A stretch of 64,000 nucleotides of DNA. Source: Anaerolineales bacterium UBA5195. Its GTDB lineage: Bacteria; Chloroflexota; Anaerolineae; Anaerolineales; Villigracilaceae. A program made the translations under genes and the position numbers. Under the pieces are notes generated by a model. It did no database searches. It saw only the letters and a list, made by a program, of their open reading frames with translations, and was not told the origin of the DNA. The DNA lies in assembly GCA_002412925.1 (NCBI GenBank), contig DHVZ01000095.1, positions 34,521-98,520 of the forward strand, given 5' to 3'. Of this stretch, positions 48,055-57,933 are shown piece by piece (the first letter of the stretch is position 1; each line of letters begins with the position of its first letter).

Positions 48055-48551
48055 TAGTCGGTTCCAAAACTGGACTGGCGGAAATCGCCCAGTAAATTCT
48101 CATATCGTTTCCCGGAGGGCAGGAAGGTCAGCTTGCGGCGGTCGCTATCCACGTGTTCGAGTTTGATCCACAACTGCTCGGCGGGGAGCACGCCTGCCAT
48201 GCGTTCGGGCCATTCGATCACCAGCGGCCCGGCGCTGAACATGGCATCCAGGTCGAGTTCCTCGGCTTCAAGGGTCGACTCAACACGGTAAGTGTCGAAA
48301 TGAAAGAGCTGGCCGCCATCGGCGCGCCGGTAGAGATTGACCAGGATGAAGGTGGGGCTGGAGACGGCATCAAGCGAGCCCCAACCGGCAGCCAGTCCCT
48401 GCACGAAGGTGGTCTTGCCCGCGCCCAAGTCACCCTGCAAACAAACCACATCGCCTGCCTGAAGAAATGCGCCGAGGCGCATCCCCAGGCGGCGGGTCTG
48501 CTCGGGGCTATGGCTGAGAAAATCGAAGGCGTTGGCAGGCAGGACAGGCAT
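48054..48551 (-). CDS. tsaE: tRNA threonylcarbamoyladenosine biosynthesis ATPase TsaE
   Basis: The 165-residue protein has GDVVCLQGDLGAGKTTFVQG (Walker A GDLGAGKT), LDAVSSPTFILVNLYRRADG ('v.SPTF.lv..Y') and FHFDTYRVESTLEAEELDLD. Later comes VIEWPERMAGVLPAEQLWIK ('viEWpe'). These are the diagnostic blocks of TsaE. It stimulates the TsaBD complex. The stop overlaps the TsaB start by one base, indicating coupling. Confidence 0.93.
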   Translation of the reverse strand: MPVLPANAFDFLSHSPEQTRRLGMRLGAFLQAGDVVCLQGDLGAGKTTFVQGLAAGWGSLDAVSSPTFILVNLYRRADGGQLFHFDTYRVESTLEAEELDLDAMFSAGPLVIEWPERMAGVLPAEQLWIKLEHVDSDRRKLTFLPSGKRYENLLGDFRQSSFGTD

Positions 48552-48579
48552 AACGAAGGGATTATATCAGTGACGCGAA

Positions 48580-49728
48580 CTACTGATTGCTGGCAATTGT
48601 CAACCCCAATTTCTGCCCAATCACATGCGCGATATCGATGGAAGAATTGGGCCGGGCGACGCGGTGACAGGCCTCGACAACTTTTTCGCGCTCAACCGGG
48701 TCAGTCACCCAGCGGCGCAGAACCGAGACCACGCGCTGCGGTGTCGGCGCCCAAACGCCTGCCCCTTCCTGCACGGTATAGGACACATTGCCATCTTCCT
48801 GCCCTGGCAATTTGGCATACAGGATGATGGGCAGGTGGGCATTGAAAGCTTCCGCAATGGTGCCGGGACCGGCCTTGGTCACCAGGACATCAGAGGCGCG
48901 CATAAAATCGGGCAATTCCTTGGTAAACCCATAAATGAAGGTCGGCACCTGCCAGTGATGCTTTTCGAGGCTGGCTTTCAGGCGATTATTGCGCCCGGCA
49001 ATGACGACCAGCGCTACATCCAGCCCCGATTCGGCGATGGCGCGCGCGGTTTGCCCAAGCGGCCCCATCCCTTCGCCGCCGCCCACCACCAGGGCGATAA
49101 ATTTGTCTTTCGGCCAGCCCAGTTTTTCTCGGACTGAGGCCTTATCGCCATTTGGAAGACAATATTTGCGCGCCACCGGCTGCCCAACGACTTTTACCGC
49201 TTCAGGTGACATGCCATACTGCAGGGCTTTTTGGCGGGCGATATCTGTCGGCACGAGAATGGCATCAGAGCGTTTGTCGAACCAGAGGGCATGGGTCGTG
49301 ACCATGTCGGTGACAACCGTGATAAACGGCGGGCGGTTCTTGCCGAGGGCCTTCAAAATCCAGGAGGTTGCCAGGGGATGGACGGTGACCACCAGGTCGC
49401 TGGGGTGGTTGCGGATGATGCGGCGCGCTGTCCGCGCGGCGACCGGCCAGGCGGTTGCTGTCAGGGCGCGCGCCTGTGGGCGTCCATCGGTGAGGTGGAA
49501 CCCGGCCCCCCACAACTGCGGCGCTTTGACCATGTAAGGGTACCAGGAGGGCATGCGGTTCAGCGGGGGCGGGGCGTAGTCGATAAAAATATCCACTTTT
49601 TCATGGGTAAACTGGTCGCCATACTCCAGTGCGAGGGCCTCGATAATTGCCTCAGTGGCCGAACGATGCCCACCGCCGGTATCGGAGAACAAAAACAGGA
49701 TATGGGGTTTTTTATTCGGGGTTGGCAT
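48580..49728 (-). CDS. MGDG synthase / UgtP-like GT28 glycosyltransferase
   Basis: The 382-residue protein starts HILFLFSDTGGGHRSATEAI (the 'sd.GgGH..aA.ai' loop of the MGDG_synth domain) and has KVDIFIDYAPPPLNRMPSWY, DLVVTVHPLATSWILKALGK, FITVVTDMVTTHALWFDKRS and VLVTKAGPGTIAEAFNAHLP (donor site). This is the family of processive diacylglycerol glucosyl/galactosyltransferases acting at the inner membrane surface; the alternative is another lipid-glycosylating member. It overlaps the DUF951 gene by 17 bp. Confidence 0.85.
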   Translation of the reverse strand: MPTPNKKPHILFLFSDTGGGHRSATEAIIEALALEYGDQFTHEKVDIFIDYAPPPLNRMPSWYPYMVKAPQLWGAGFHLTDGRPQARALTATAWPVAARTARRIIRNHPSDLVVTVHPLATSWILKALGKNRPPFITVVTDMVTTHALWFDKRSDAILVPTDIARQKALQYGMSPEAVKVVGQPVARKYCLPNGDKASVREKLGWPKDKFIALVVGGGEGMGPLGQTARAIAESGLDVALVVIAGRNNRLKASLEKHHWQVPTFIYGFTKELPDFMRASDVLVTKAGPGTIAEAFNAHLPIILYAKLPGQEDGNVSYTVQEGAGVWAPTPQRVVSVLRRWVTDPVEREKVVEACHRVARPNSSIDIAHVIGQKLGLTIASNQ

Positions 49729-49918
49729 TTTTCTCCCTGGGAAGGATTGTTTTGACTCTGCGGGTAAGCTCGCGGCGCGTCAGCATAACCCGGTGACCAC
49801 AGGTGCGGCATTCCAGGCCGATATCCGCGCCCAGGCGGGTGACATTCCACTCGTACCCCCCGCAGGGATGCGGTTTGCGCATGCGCACAATATCGTTCAG
49901 TTGCAGGTCAGGAAGCAT
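49712..49918 (-). CDS. DUF951 protein
   Basis: The 68-residue protein has DIVRMRKPHPCGGYEWNVTR followed by LGADIGLECRTCGHRVMLTR. The order 'DiV.mkKPHPCG...W...R.GaD...kC..Cg..v...R' is the DUF951 signature, with two CxxC/CGG pairs that may bind zinc. The function is unknown. The 17-bp overlap with the glycosyltransferase suggests co-translation. Confidence 0.92.
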   Translation of the reverse strand: MLPDLQLNDIVRMRKPHPCGGYEWNVTRLGADIGLECRTCGHRVMLTRRELTRRVKTILPREKNANPE

Positions 49919-49966
49919 GGTTTACCGGGAGTCAGGCTGCAGGAAAGGGTTGAAACAGCGAGGAAA

Positions 49967-49996
49967 ATTATACCGTATGAGTTGTCCCTTCCACAA
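49967..49996 (-). promoter_or_regulatory. Probable sigma-70-type promoter of the DUF951 operon
   Basis: On the minus strand TTGTGG (49991-49996) and TATAAT (49967-49972) are separated by 18 nt. It lies about 48 bp before the DUF951 ATG and diverges from the phosphoribosyltransferase gene. Nothing else is recognisable in 49919-50087. Confidence 0.4.
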
Positions 49997-50087
49997 AATG
50001 GTCAACGATTTGGCGCAGGCAGCGTCCATACTTCGGCCAGTTGTGATAAACTTTTGCCGGTAGAATATTTACTTTGGAGGAAAGAGC

Positions 50088-50639
50088 ATGACCGCCTATC
50101 AGACTTATCCTGTTGAAATTGCCGGTCTCAAGCGCGACTTGCGCTTGTTCCAGATTGCGCCCGGGCTGCGGATTGCCATCCTGAACATTCTGGGAGATAC
50201 AGAGCTTTCGCAGGCCTGCGCCAAGGCGCTGGCTGAAAAACTGAAAGCGCTGGAATATGATGTCTTGGTGACCGCCGAGGCCAAGTCCATCCCACTGACT
50301 TACGCGCTCTCGGTAGAGACAGGTAAGCCGTATATCGTCCTGCGCAAATCATACAAGCCTTACATGGGCGATGCCATCCGGGCTGAAACACTGTCGATCA
50401 CCACCGGTCAGCCGCAAATTTTGATCCTGGACGAAAAGGATAAAGAGGCGATGCGCGATAAAAAAGTCGTCATCGTGGATGATGTCATTAGCACCGGCTC
50501 CACCCTGCAAGGGATGCGGATGATCATGGAAAAAGCCGGGGCAAGCGTGGTTGCCGAGGCAGCCATCATGACCGAGGGTGAGAAATCGCAGTGGCTGAAG
50601 ATCATCGCGCTGGGTCATTTGCCGCTATTTACCGATTGA
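50088..50639 (+). CDS. Adenine/xanthine-type phosphoribosyltransferase
   Basis: The 183-residue protein has DVLVTAEAKSIPLTYALSVE and IVLRKSYKPYMGDAIRAETL, then KKVVIVDDVISTGSTLQGMR, the PRPP-binding loop with the two acidic residues. The layout fits APRT or XPRT, and the AEAKSIPL block ('.ea.gi.l......') favours an APRT-like enzyme, but I would not fix the base. It salvages a purine with PRPP. GGAGG lies 8 nt upstream of the ATG, and a strong terminator follows. Confidence 0.88.
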   Translation: MTAYQTYPVEIAGLKRDLRLFQIAPGLRIAILNILGDTELSQACAKALAEKLKALEYDVLVTAEAKSIPLTYALSVETGKPYIVLRKSYKPYMGDAIRAETLSITTGQPQILILDEKDKEAMRDKKVVIVDDVISTGSTLQGMRMIMEKAGASVVAEAAIMTEGEKSQWLKIIALGHLPLFTD

Positions 50640-50663
50640 TTATCCCGGCACACAGATTATATG

Positions 50664-50700
50664 AAAAAAGGGCTGTCCAAAAAACGGACAGCCCTTTTTT
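50664..50700. terminator. Bidirectional intrinsic terminator
   Basis: AAAAAAGGGCTGTCC, a 7-nt loop, GGACAGCCCTTTTTT: a 15-bp stem with A/T runs on both sides, so it can serve the phosphoribosyltransferase on plus and the alpha-2-macroglobulin gene on minus. Confidence 0.92.
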
Positions 50701-50711
50701 CCAACCTGGCG

Positions 50712-53700
50712 TTACTTCACAATCACCCAGTCGCTGGCGCTGCGACCAAAGACTTCGGGAGAGTACATCTCTTCGGCCTTGGCGGGCGGGACAACGAAGG
50801 TGCCGGGGGTCGTCGCGCGGGCGATGTAGGTGTATTCGTAGACACCGTCCCAAAGCAGCGGGGTGAAGGCCTCGGCGCGCTCATCGCGCAGGTTCTGGTG
50901 CTCGTACCAGGGTCCCCACCACCACCAGCCGTACTTGAAGTTCGAACTGGTCGGGTCCTGCGGCGCGCTCTGCGAAACGGCCAGCGCCGGGTTGACGATT
51001 TCCAGCCCCGCCGGCAGCGGGTCGACCAGGGCCACGTGGTAGCGGCGGTTATCGGCCACCATGCTCAGGTGAACCTTGACCCGCGCCCCGGCCCGGATGT
51101 GCCAGACACCGTTGCTGTCCTGGCTGACGTCTGCGGGGTTATCCACGGCTTCGTAGCGGCGCTGGACGACAAAACCCATCTCGAGCGGCTTCAGGTTCAA
51201 GTCGGTGGGGGCGTAGCGCAGCCCAAGCCGGTAATACAGCCGACCGGGTCCCTCCTTGCTGAGGATGAAGTCCTGCGTCCCGCCCGCGGAGGCGGTTTCA
51301 GAGAGTACGTAGCTCATTGGGATGAGGGTTTCGTGGCGTTCGGTTGTCCGTCCGCGGAACTCACTGCTCCCGGCGTAGGTATTTCCCAGCCAGATCCGGG
51401 CGATGAAATCGGGCGTCGCGGCTTCGTAGGTGTTGAAATACCGATCGAGGGCCAGCAGGACGAAGACGTTCTCCTGGGTGTTGCCCCAGCGTCCCTTGAT
51501 GCGGTGCGCCAGCAGGCCGGTGACAATCTTGGGAATCAGGTCACTCTGCGGGCTGTCATCGATCAGCGCATCGAGCAGGATGGCATCCGTGCGGCGGTTA
51601 GAACTGAGCAGCAGGTAGGTCTGGTCATCGTAAGCGGTGGTGAAATTGGCCGCGCCGGCCGTCTCAACCACGTGGTTGTTGACATAGCGGCGGATGCCGT
51701 CCAACTGGCCCACATCGTCGATCACCGGCCAGAGCCAGCCGATGGCCTGCATCGACAGGTTCTCCAGCCCGGCGTCTCTCAACAGTTTCTGGGCCTTCTG
51801 CGCGTCTCGGTCGCCCGCGAGATTGCGGACGTAGAGGGCATAAGCCGAGAGCGTCCAGCGGGTTTGCTGTCCGTACCAGGGCGGGTAATACTCCTCGATC
51901 TGACCCAGGTAGCGCAGGGCATTCTGCTGCATCTCGGAGGGGACTTCGAAACCTTTTTGCTGCGCGCGGACCAGGGCGTGTGTGACATGGATCGTGTTAA
52001 AGGGGATCGACTCAAATCCACGCCGCCAGTAGGGGAAGCCGCCATCATTGTTTTGCAGCCCTTGCAGGCGCTTGAGGTCGCGTGTCACGGCAGATTCCAT
52101 CTCCTGCGGGGAAGGCAGGCCATCCGCCTGAAAGGCTGTCAGCACATCGCGCAGGGCCGCCACGGCCAGGATGCGCGAGGATAATTGTTCGGAACACTCA
52201 TACGGATAGGCCACCAGGTACAAGACCGCATCGGTCAGCGCCTGCAAAGCCGTCGAGGAAGTATTGACCTCCAGCCCGCCGTATTGCGGGAAAACGTTCG
52301 TGGGCTGGAGCACCGGTTGGGCGATGGCCCCTTGATCGATAACGCCATACGTGGCGAAGGCCTCGGTCGTGGCCGGGGTGTAGACCGGCAGTTCGATGTT
52401 CGCGGCATCAGCGTAAGTGCCGGAAACCGCCGCAATCTGGCCGCGGGCAGTACCGGCTAGCTGCGCCGCCGCCGGGAAGCGGACTTCGATTCGATCGTTG
52501 GCCGGAACGCTGACTTTCAGGCCGTTCCCAGCCGGGCTGACGCTGTCGGTCAGGTCAAGGTTGGTCGTCCGCACGACGACGCTGACCTCGAGTGGGGCAT
52601 CGGTCTGGTTCTGGAGCACGATTGGCAGTTCGAAGCGGTCACCAAAGTTCAGGAAGCGCGGCGCGGAGGGGCGGACCATCAGCGGCAGGCGGGCGGTGAT
52701 GTTGGATTCGCCCGTGCCGAATTTTTTGCCCTGTCCGTCGACCGCCACGACCATCACCCGGTAACGGGTGAGATTGTCGGGGAGTTGGATCTGCACCCGG
52801 GCCTGTCCGTTGGCATCGGTGCGCACGGAGGGCGCAAAAGCCGCCAGCGGGTTAAAATCGGTGCGCACGGCAATCGGCGTCGGCCCACTATCTGCTTCCG
52901 CACCCCCGATCCCGGATTTCTGCATCTCCACAGCCATCGTGGCGGAGGGAGCCGGAGCCTCGGCGGCCATCATCGGCAGTGCGGCGTCATTCCTGGCGTT
53001 TTGTTCGGCGGCCTGAGCAGCCAGCGCCTGGGGATCGATCAGGACGATATTGGCCCGGCTGTAAACGCCCCAGACATCCGAAGAGCGGGCGCTGTAAAAG
53101 ACACTGATTGGGTCGGCCAGTTGGTAATTGGTCAGCGCCAGGATGGCTTCATCCACCACGACCACCGCCAGTTCAGCGTTAGCCACCGGTTGACCGTTGG
53201 CATCCTTGAGCACCAGGCTCAAGCCGGTTTCACTGCCCGGTTCCAGTTTGGATTGGTCGGGCGTCACCTGCAAGGATAGGGTCCGTTGCAATGGCGGGAT
53301 GCTCAGGTTCAAGGTACCGACGGCATAAGCCGGGCGCGGGGCCACATTTGGCAGCTTCTCTCCCTGGTCATCGGTGCGCGGCGCGGAGCCGGTCAGGTCG
53401 ACCTGGATGTTCAGGTTGGGAATGTGCTTGTCTTCGATCGGCACTTTCAGGGTGATCGTGTCTGACTCAATCTTGAAGCGCGTGGTATAGAGCATCCCGC
53501 TCCGGCTGACCGTCAGCAGGCCCTCGGCCGGGCTGAAGGGCGCCTGCACCAGGATTTCGGCCACCTCGCCGGGCTGGTAGGTCTCCTTGTCGGGGATCAG
53601 GGTCACTTTTTCCTGTTCCACCTTGCGGGAGGGTGGGCGCTGTCCGCCGCTGACCCAGCGGGTGAATTGACTCTGGTTTTGCCGTCCTTTTTCATCGCTG

Positions 53701-56700
53701 ACGACTGCTGTAATTTTGTAGCTGCCGCCGATGGAGGTTTCGAAGGTGCAGGTCAGCGGTTCAGCCGCCGATTCCAGGCTGCATTTCTGGGCATCAACTT
53801 CTTCTTCGTTCCAAACTCCCTTGCGGATTTTCCACTCCAGCCGGGCGGCGCGGACTTCCACCGGGCGGCCTGCCACGGCTTGGCCGTCCAAATCGGAGAC
53901 GATGAAATCCACCTTGAGCGGCGTCCCGCGCTCGACAAAATAGCGCTGGCTGCGCAGGCCGACGTATATATCCGCCGGGTGCACCAACAGGGAAGTGGAA
54001 CTGCCCCAGGCCTGGCGGTTGACATCCATGACGGTCGCCTGGGCCACCACGCTGAGTGGTTTCGGGTTATTGGCGGGGTCGCCCTGCTGGTCGAAATCGA
54101 GACCCAGGAAGTGCGTCCCCGAAGCGTCAGTTTTACCGGTCAAGGTTTCAGTTTTGCCTTCCCCACCATCGCCTGGACCGCGGAAATCGTAGAACCACCA
54201 CCAGGGCTGCCAGGTGCCGAAGATGAAGTCCGGCCAGTTGGGGGGCGAGTAGCTGCCCGGGGTTGAGGTCACCTGCCAGGTGGTTTCGGCGTTCGGCAGC
54301 GCGCCGCCGGCGTAATACTTGGCTTCCACCGCCACGACGGCGTGATCCCCGGCGAAGTACGGGCCGGTCGTTTCATTGCGCGCCGTCACTTCGAACTCGG
54401 GGCGGCGGAACTCCTGGATCTGGAACTGGTGATAATACTGCGACCCACTCAACCCAATGGAGGCATTCAGGGTCAGCTGGGCGGTTCCCAGGTTGACAGT
54501 CTCTGGGATGGTCAGGGCAAAATCAAAGCCGCCCACGGCGTTGACCTGGGCGCTCCCATTGCCAATGGCGTTGCCTTGCGGATCGGTCAACTGGTAGCTG
54601 ATGGTCACGCCCTCACCCACCAACCCCACATCGCCAGCCTGTTTACCGCCGATGCGACGTATCCAACCCTTGAGGTGGGCTTCTTCACCGGGTTTGTACA
54701 TTCTCCGGTCGTCGAAGACATACCAGCGCAATTGATCGCTGGGCGGGCTGACCTGCCAGGCATCGTCGCCCCAGGTTTGGGCCGAACGCGGCAGCAGCGC
54801 CTGGTCTGCGCCCAAACGGGCCACCAGGTAGGTTGCGCCGGAGGGAATGTCGAAGCGGGCGGTGCCATCCGCGCCGGTGACGATTTCAGGGCCGCCCTTT
54901 TCGGGCTGGATGCTGACGCCCGAGAGCGGCGCGCCGTTCTTCAGGTTGGTGGCCCAGGCCAGCATCTGACTGTGGTCGCTGAAGGCGTCCAGGCCGATCT
55001 GGGTGATCTGGGCCCAGGCAATCACCGTTTGCGAGTAGCGCCGCCACTTGGCATTTTCGGTCTCGATCAAGGCTTTTGGCGGCTCGACAATCACCACGAA
55101 CTGCCCGAATTTGCCGTCCATGAACTCGCTCAAGCCAATATCGACCTGGGTCAAGGTGTCGGCGGGCAAGTCCAGGCGCAGGGATTTGTCAGAAACGAGA
55201 CGGCCCGGCATTTGCACCGGCACATCCGTCCGCTGCCAGTCGCGCAGGTACGTTTTAAAGCCCGGCCAGTCAGAGGGCTGGACGGCATAGATTTTGACGT
55301 TAACTTTGCTGTAGTTGATCGCATAGACCGAAAAGACCGGTTTATCGGCCACCGGGTCGATGGTCAGGAAGGTTTGTTGTGGGCCAACCAGGACGGATTC
55401 CGCCGCGCCGACTTTGAAAGTCAGGGTCGTGTCCTTGCCCAGGATTTGACCGAAAGCATCCTGGATTTCAGCGGAGATGGTGACCTTGTAGGTTGTACGG
55501 CCCTTGGTCTGTCCACCGAGGTTGAGCGTGTTGCCATAGACGTTGATGTTCAGGCCGGGTATCTCTGGCTCGACACGCACCATCTCTTCGGTGAAAACTT
55601 CCGCGTCAAGCGGGTTATTGAAGCGAATGGAAAAAGGCGTCAGCGGCGGGCATTTGTCGTTGTACCACGAGCAGCGATGTTCCTCGACACGCAATGGTGA
55701 ATAGGTTGGGAAGCTGTAGGATTGCGTTTGCGTGGTGACCAACGGCCCTTCGGCGGAAGGCGTTCCGGGGCCAATCGTCACTGAAATGGTCGTGGCTGCC
55801 GGGAGCGGCTCGGTGGCTTTGAAGGCCAACCAGCGTCCCTCGAGGGCGTGCTTGACCAACTGGCTGGCGTATTCATCTTTTTCGATATCCTGAGCGCCAG
55901 CCAAAACCACGTTGACGCGCCGCCCACCCGCGCTAACCTGGATGCTCTCCAGGACTGCGCCGGGGTCGATGCGCTGGTCGAAGGCCGCGAAAAAGACCGG
56001 TTTGAGGGGCTGCGGGGAATCATACGGGTAGGTTGTGATCACCCTGGGTGGGGGTGTGGTAAAGGTCCAGGTGACCGGGTCGGCCAGCGTTCCCCCGGTG
56101 GCAGATTTTGTCCCGGCGGGGATGGATACCACATACTCGGTCGCCTTGGGCAGCCGGTCGATCAGTTTCGAGTCAGATTGGAAGGTGAGCGTCTTGGTGC
56201 CCAGCCAGCGCCAGGTGCCGGGGATGGCTGGTTCGATTTTGACCGGCACGGCCTCGGCGGCCAGGTCTTCCAGAGTCCCGAGTGGGACCATGGGTTGGTT
56301 GAAGGTGACGCTGACGAACGGCGCAATCGGGATTTCCCCTTCGGGGGCGAAGCGCAGCACTTTGAGCGGCCCGGCTTCGCCGACAATGGGTGTAGGCGCT
56401 GTTTCGACCACCGGGAAGGGCTCCTGGATGGTCTGGCCGGGGCGCGGCGGAGGCAGCAGTTCCCCCGGTAGCTTGAAATCGACCTGGTCGCCGGCCACGG
56501 CGGGCAGGGCTGGCAGACGTGCCAGGATCTGGTTGATTTCCTCCACTGTGAGCGGTTCACCAGTCGCCAGCGGCAGCGCTTCAAAAGCCTGTGGCTGAGC
56601 CTGACCTTCACTGAGTCGCATGGACATGCTGTAGGCCTCCCCTGTTTGTGTGGCCGGGCCGCTTGTGGCTGGCTTGGGCCTGGGCGTTGCGGTCGCGCCG

Positions 56701-56810
56701 CCTGGCGCATTCGTAAAAAATGGCAAATCGCAGGCCAGCATCAGCACAATCAGGGCGGCCAGGAAAATTCTCAGTTTGGTGCGGGAAAAATACTTCAAGT
56801 TGGCGCTCAT
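50712..56810 (-). CDS. Bacterial alpha-2-macroglobulin lipoprotein
   Basis: The 2032-residue protein is about the length of larger bacterial A2Ms. The N-terminus has basic residues, a hydrophobic stretch and a lipobox ending in MLAC with Cys27, so it should be anchored to the membrane. MG-type beta-sandwich repeats follow, including PLKVLRFAPEGEIPIAPFVS and VSVTFNQPMVPLGTLEDLAA (Big/ MG-like), the A2M bait region around 1310-1360, and the A2M_N/A2M blocks TEAFATYGVIDQGAIA. The thioester motif is retained as CSEQ (C1539, E1541, Q1542) in YPYECSEQLSSRILAV. The C-terminal domain has terpenoid-cyclase-like helices. The role is trapping of attacking proteases at the envelope; a pbpC partner is not adjacent. 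Confidence 0.92.
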   Translation of the reverse strand: MSANLKYFSRTKLRIFLAALIVLMLACDLPFFTNAPGGATATPRPKPATSGPATQTGEAYSMSMRLSEGQAQPQAFEALPLATGEPLTVEEINQILARLPALPAVAGDQVDFKLPGELLPPPRPGQTIQEPFPVVETAPTPIVGEAGPLKVLRFAPEGEIPIAPFVSVTFNQPMVPLGTLEDLAAEAVPVKIEPAIPGTWRWLGTKTLTFQSDSKLIDRLPKATEYVVSIPAGTKSATGGTLADPVTWTFTTPPPRVITTYPYDSPQPLKPVFFAAFDQRIDPGAVLESIQVSAGGRRVNVVLAGAQDIEKDEYASQLVKHALEGRWLAFKATEPLPAATTISVTIGPGTPSAEGPLVTTQTQSYSFPTYSPLRVEEHRCSWYNDKCPPLTPFSIRFNNPLDAEVFTEEMVRVEPEIPGLNINVYGNTLNLGGQTKGRTTYKVTISAEIQDAFGQILGKDTTLTFKVGAAESVLVGPQQTFLTIDPVADKPVFSVYAINYSKVNVKIYAVQPSDWPGFKTYLRDWQRTDVPVQMPGRLVSDKSLRLDLPADTLTQVDIGLSEFMDGKFGQFVVIVEPPKALIETENAKWRRYSQTVIAWAQITQIGLDAFSDHSQMLAWATNLKNGAPLSGVSIQPEKGGPEIVTGADGTARFDIPSGATYLVARLGADQALLPRSAQTWGDDAWQVSPPSDQLRWYVFDDRRMYKPGEEAHLKGWIRRIGGKQAGDVGLVGEGVTISYQLTDPQGNAIGNGSAQVNAVGGFDFALTIPETVNLGTAQLTLNASIGLSGSQYYHQFQIQEFRRPEFEVTARNETTGPYFAGDHAVVAVEAKYYAGGALPNAETTWQVTSTPGSYSPPNWPDFIFGTWQPWWWFYDFRGPGDGGEGKTETLTGKTDASGTHFLGLDFDQQGDPANNPKPLSVVAQATVMDVNRQAWGSSTSLLVHPADIYVGLRSQRYFVERGTPLKVDFIVSDLDGQAVAGRPVEVRAARLEWKIRKGVWNEEEVDAQKCSLESAAEPLTCTFETSIGGSYKITAVVSDEKGRQNQSQFTRWVSGGQRPPSRKVEQEKVTLIPDKETYQPGEVAEILVQAPFSPAEGLLTVSRSGMLYTTRFKIESDTITLKVPIEDKHIPNLNIQVDLTGSAPRTDDQGEKLPNVAPRPAYAVGTLNLSIPPLQRTLSLQVTPDQSKLEPGSETGLSLVLKDANGQPVANAELAVVVVDEAILALTNYQLADPISVFYSARSSDVWGVYSRANIVLIDPQALAAQAAEQNARNDAALPMMAAEAPAPSATMAVEMQKSGIGGAEADSGPTPIAVRTDFNPLAAFAPSVRTDANGQARVQIQLPDNLTRYRVMVVAVDGQGKKFGTGESNITARLPLMVRPSAPRFLNFGDRFELPIVLQNQTDAPLEVSVVVRTTNLDLTDSVSPAGNGLKVSVPANDRIEVRFPAAAQLAGTARGQIAAVSGTYADAANIELPVYTPATTEAFATYGVIDQGAIAQPVLQPTNVFPQYGGLEVNTSSTALQALTDAVLYLVAYPYECSEQLSSRILAVAALRDVLTAFQADGLPSPQEMESAVTRDLKRLQGLQNNDGGFPYWRRGFESIPFNTIHVTHALVRAQQKGFEVPSEMQQNALRYLGQIEEYYPPWYGQQTRWTLSAYALYVRNLAGDRDAQKAQKLLRDAGLENLSMQAIGWLWPVIDDVGQLDGIRRYVNNHVVETAGAANFTTAYDDQTYLLLSSNRRTDAILLDALIDDSPQSDLIPKIVTGLLAHRIKGRWGNTQENVFVLLALDRYFNTYEAATPDFIARIWLGNTYAGSSEFRGRTTERHETLIPMSYVLSETASAGGTQDFILSKEGPGRLYYRLGLRYAPTDLNLKPLEMGFVVQRRYEAVDNPADVSQDSNGVWHIRAGARVKVHLSMVADNRRYHVALVDPLPAGLEIVNPALAVSQSAPQDPTSSNFKYGWWWWGPWYEHQNLRDERAEAFTPLLWDGVYEYTYIARATTPGTFVVPPAKAEEMYSPEVFGRSASDWVIVK

Positions 56811-57306
56811 GGGTCAATTTCTCCTTCCAACAGCATGACGTTCCAGCCTGGAAACTGGTTCCCGTCCAGGATGATGAAATCTGCAAAACAGGTTGCCTGG
56901 CACCGGTAAATGGGTGATAGCTGACAAAATCATTATATAACGGCAAGTGCCATTAACAATCACCCTCTGTAGGAAATTTGATCAGTCCCAAAATGTGGGG
57001 GGATTCCCAAAGAGCCAATTTTGTTACCTGAGTGGGCGTTCTACGCAAACGAAGGGGAACACCAAAAATTGCAGAAGGTTCTTCACCCTCCGCAAAAAAT
57101 GGGCGGCTCGAGTAACCTGCGCACGAGCAGGCAGAATGACAAACCTGCGAATTGATGATGTGGTATTGTTCTCAATGAAGGGAATTGAAAGATGCCCTGC
57201 TTATTTTTTTACAGTTTTTTCGGGAATTCTTGAGGATTTCTTTACATTCGTGTGCTAAGATTCTTTCGCTGAAGGCGCGACGCCCTCAGTGCAGAGAGAG
57301 GAACTT
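56811..57306. other. Divergent intergenic region, 496 bp, no convincing gene
   Basis: On the minus side TATAAT (56932-56937) and TTGTTA (56954-56959) lie 16 nt apart and could be the promoter of the alpha-2-macroglobulin gene. On the plus side no strong promoter is seen before the anchored-protein gene. A 103-codon open frame at 56947-57258 has poor codon use and lacks a ribosome site, so I do not call it. An AAGGAG ribosome site precedes the macroglobulin ATG. Confidence 0.5.
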
Positions 57307-57933
57307 ATGAAAAAACTGATTTCAAGACTGACCCCCATCCAATGGCTGGCCGTAATACTGATTTTGATCGGCGTGTCCATTATGGTTCCCAAGGCCAGGG
57401 GCATGGTGGAATTCTACAGAGAAGCGCAATATGCCACAGTGAATCGTTTCCATGAGGGCAACCCCTCCCCTGACTTACTGCGCCCCTGGATGAGCATGCG
57501 CTATATCTCGGTGGCCTACGCCGTCCCGCAGAAATACCTGTTTGATACGGCAGGCATCCAACCGAGGAAAGAGACCAGCATGGTCGGCATTAACCGCCTG
57601 AACAACCAGCTCGGGCTTGGCAAGGTGGATGGTCAACCGGCGCTGATGAAAACCATCCGCGAGGCGATCCTGGCTTATCGCGCCAACCCGGTTGCCACCG
57701 GGCTGATTGAGCAGCATGTCGAAGGCTGGATGACGGTGGCTTACATCGCCAACAGCACCGGCATCCCGGCGGAAACCATCTTGCAAGGCGCAGGCATTCC
57801 GGTAGACGGGAATGCTTACGCCACGCTTGGCTTTTTAAGTGACAAAGTCAACTACCCGGGCAAAGAACGAGCCTTGGTGGCCACCATCCAGAAAATTGTC
57901 GACGCTCAAGGCGTAAAACCGGTGGCCCCATGA
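57307..57933 (+). CDS. Membrane-anchored protein with internal duplication, unknown function
   Basis: The 208-residue protein has an N-terminal membrane segment (IQWLAVILILIGVSIMV) and a soluble part containing two similar copies of about 60 residues: RPWMSMRYISVAYAVPQKYL ... LMKTIREAILAY and EGWMTVAYIANSTGIPAETI ... LVATIQKIVDA. Each ends in a helix with a (L/A)xxTI(R/Q) pattern. The repeats resemble small helical helix-turn-helix-like units, perhaps a protein-binding domain. GAGG lies 6 nt upstream of the ATG, and the stop overlaps the DedA start by 4 bp, so the two are co-translated. No family name is claimed. Confidence 0.7.
   Translation: MKKLISRLTPIQWLAVILILIGVSIMVPKARGMVEFYREAQYATVNRFHEGNPSPDLLRPWMSMRYISVAYAVPQKYLFDTAGIQPRKETSMVGINRLNNQLGLGKVDGQPALMKTIREAILAYRANPVATGLIEQHVEGWMTVAYIANSTGIPAETILQGAGIPVDGNAYATLGFLSDKVNYPGKERALVATIQKIVDAQGVKPVAP

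Noticed and set aside
56947..57258. 103-codon plus-strand frame between the macroglobulin and the anchored protein
   Set aside because: No ribosome site, unusual composition (many Cys/Arg/Phe), no recognisable domain, and it overlaps the likely promoter of the macroglobulin gene.
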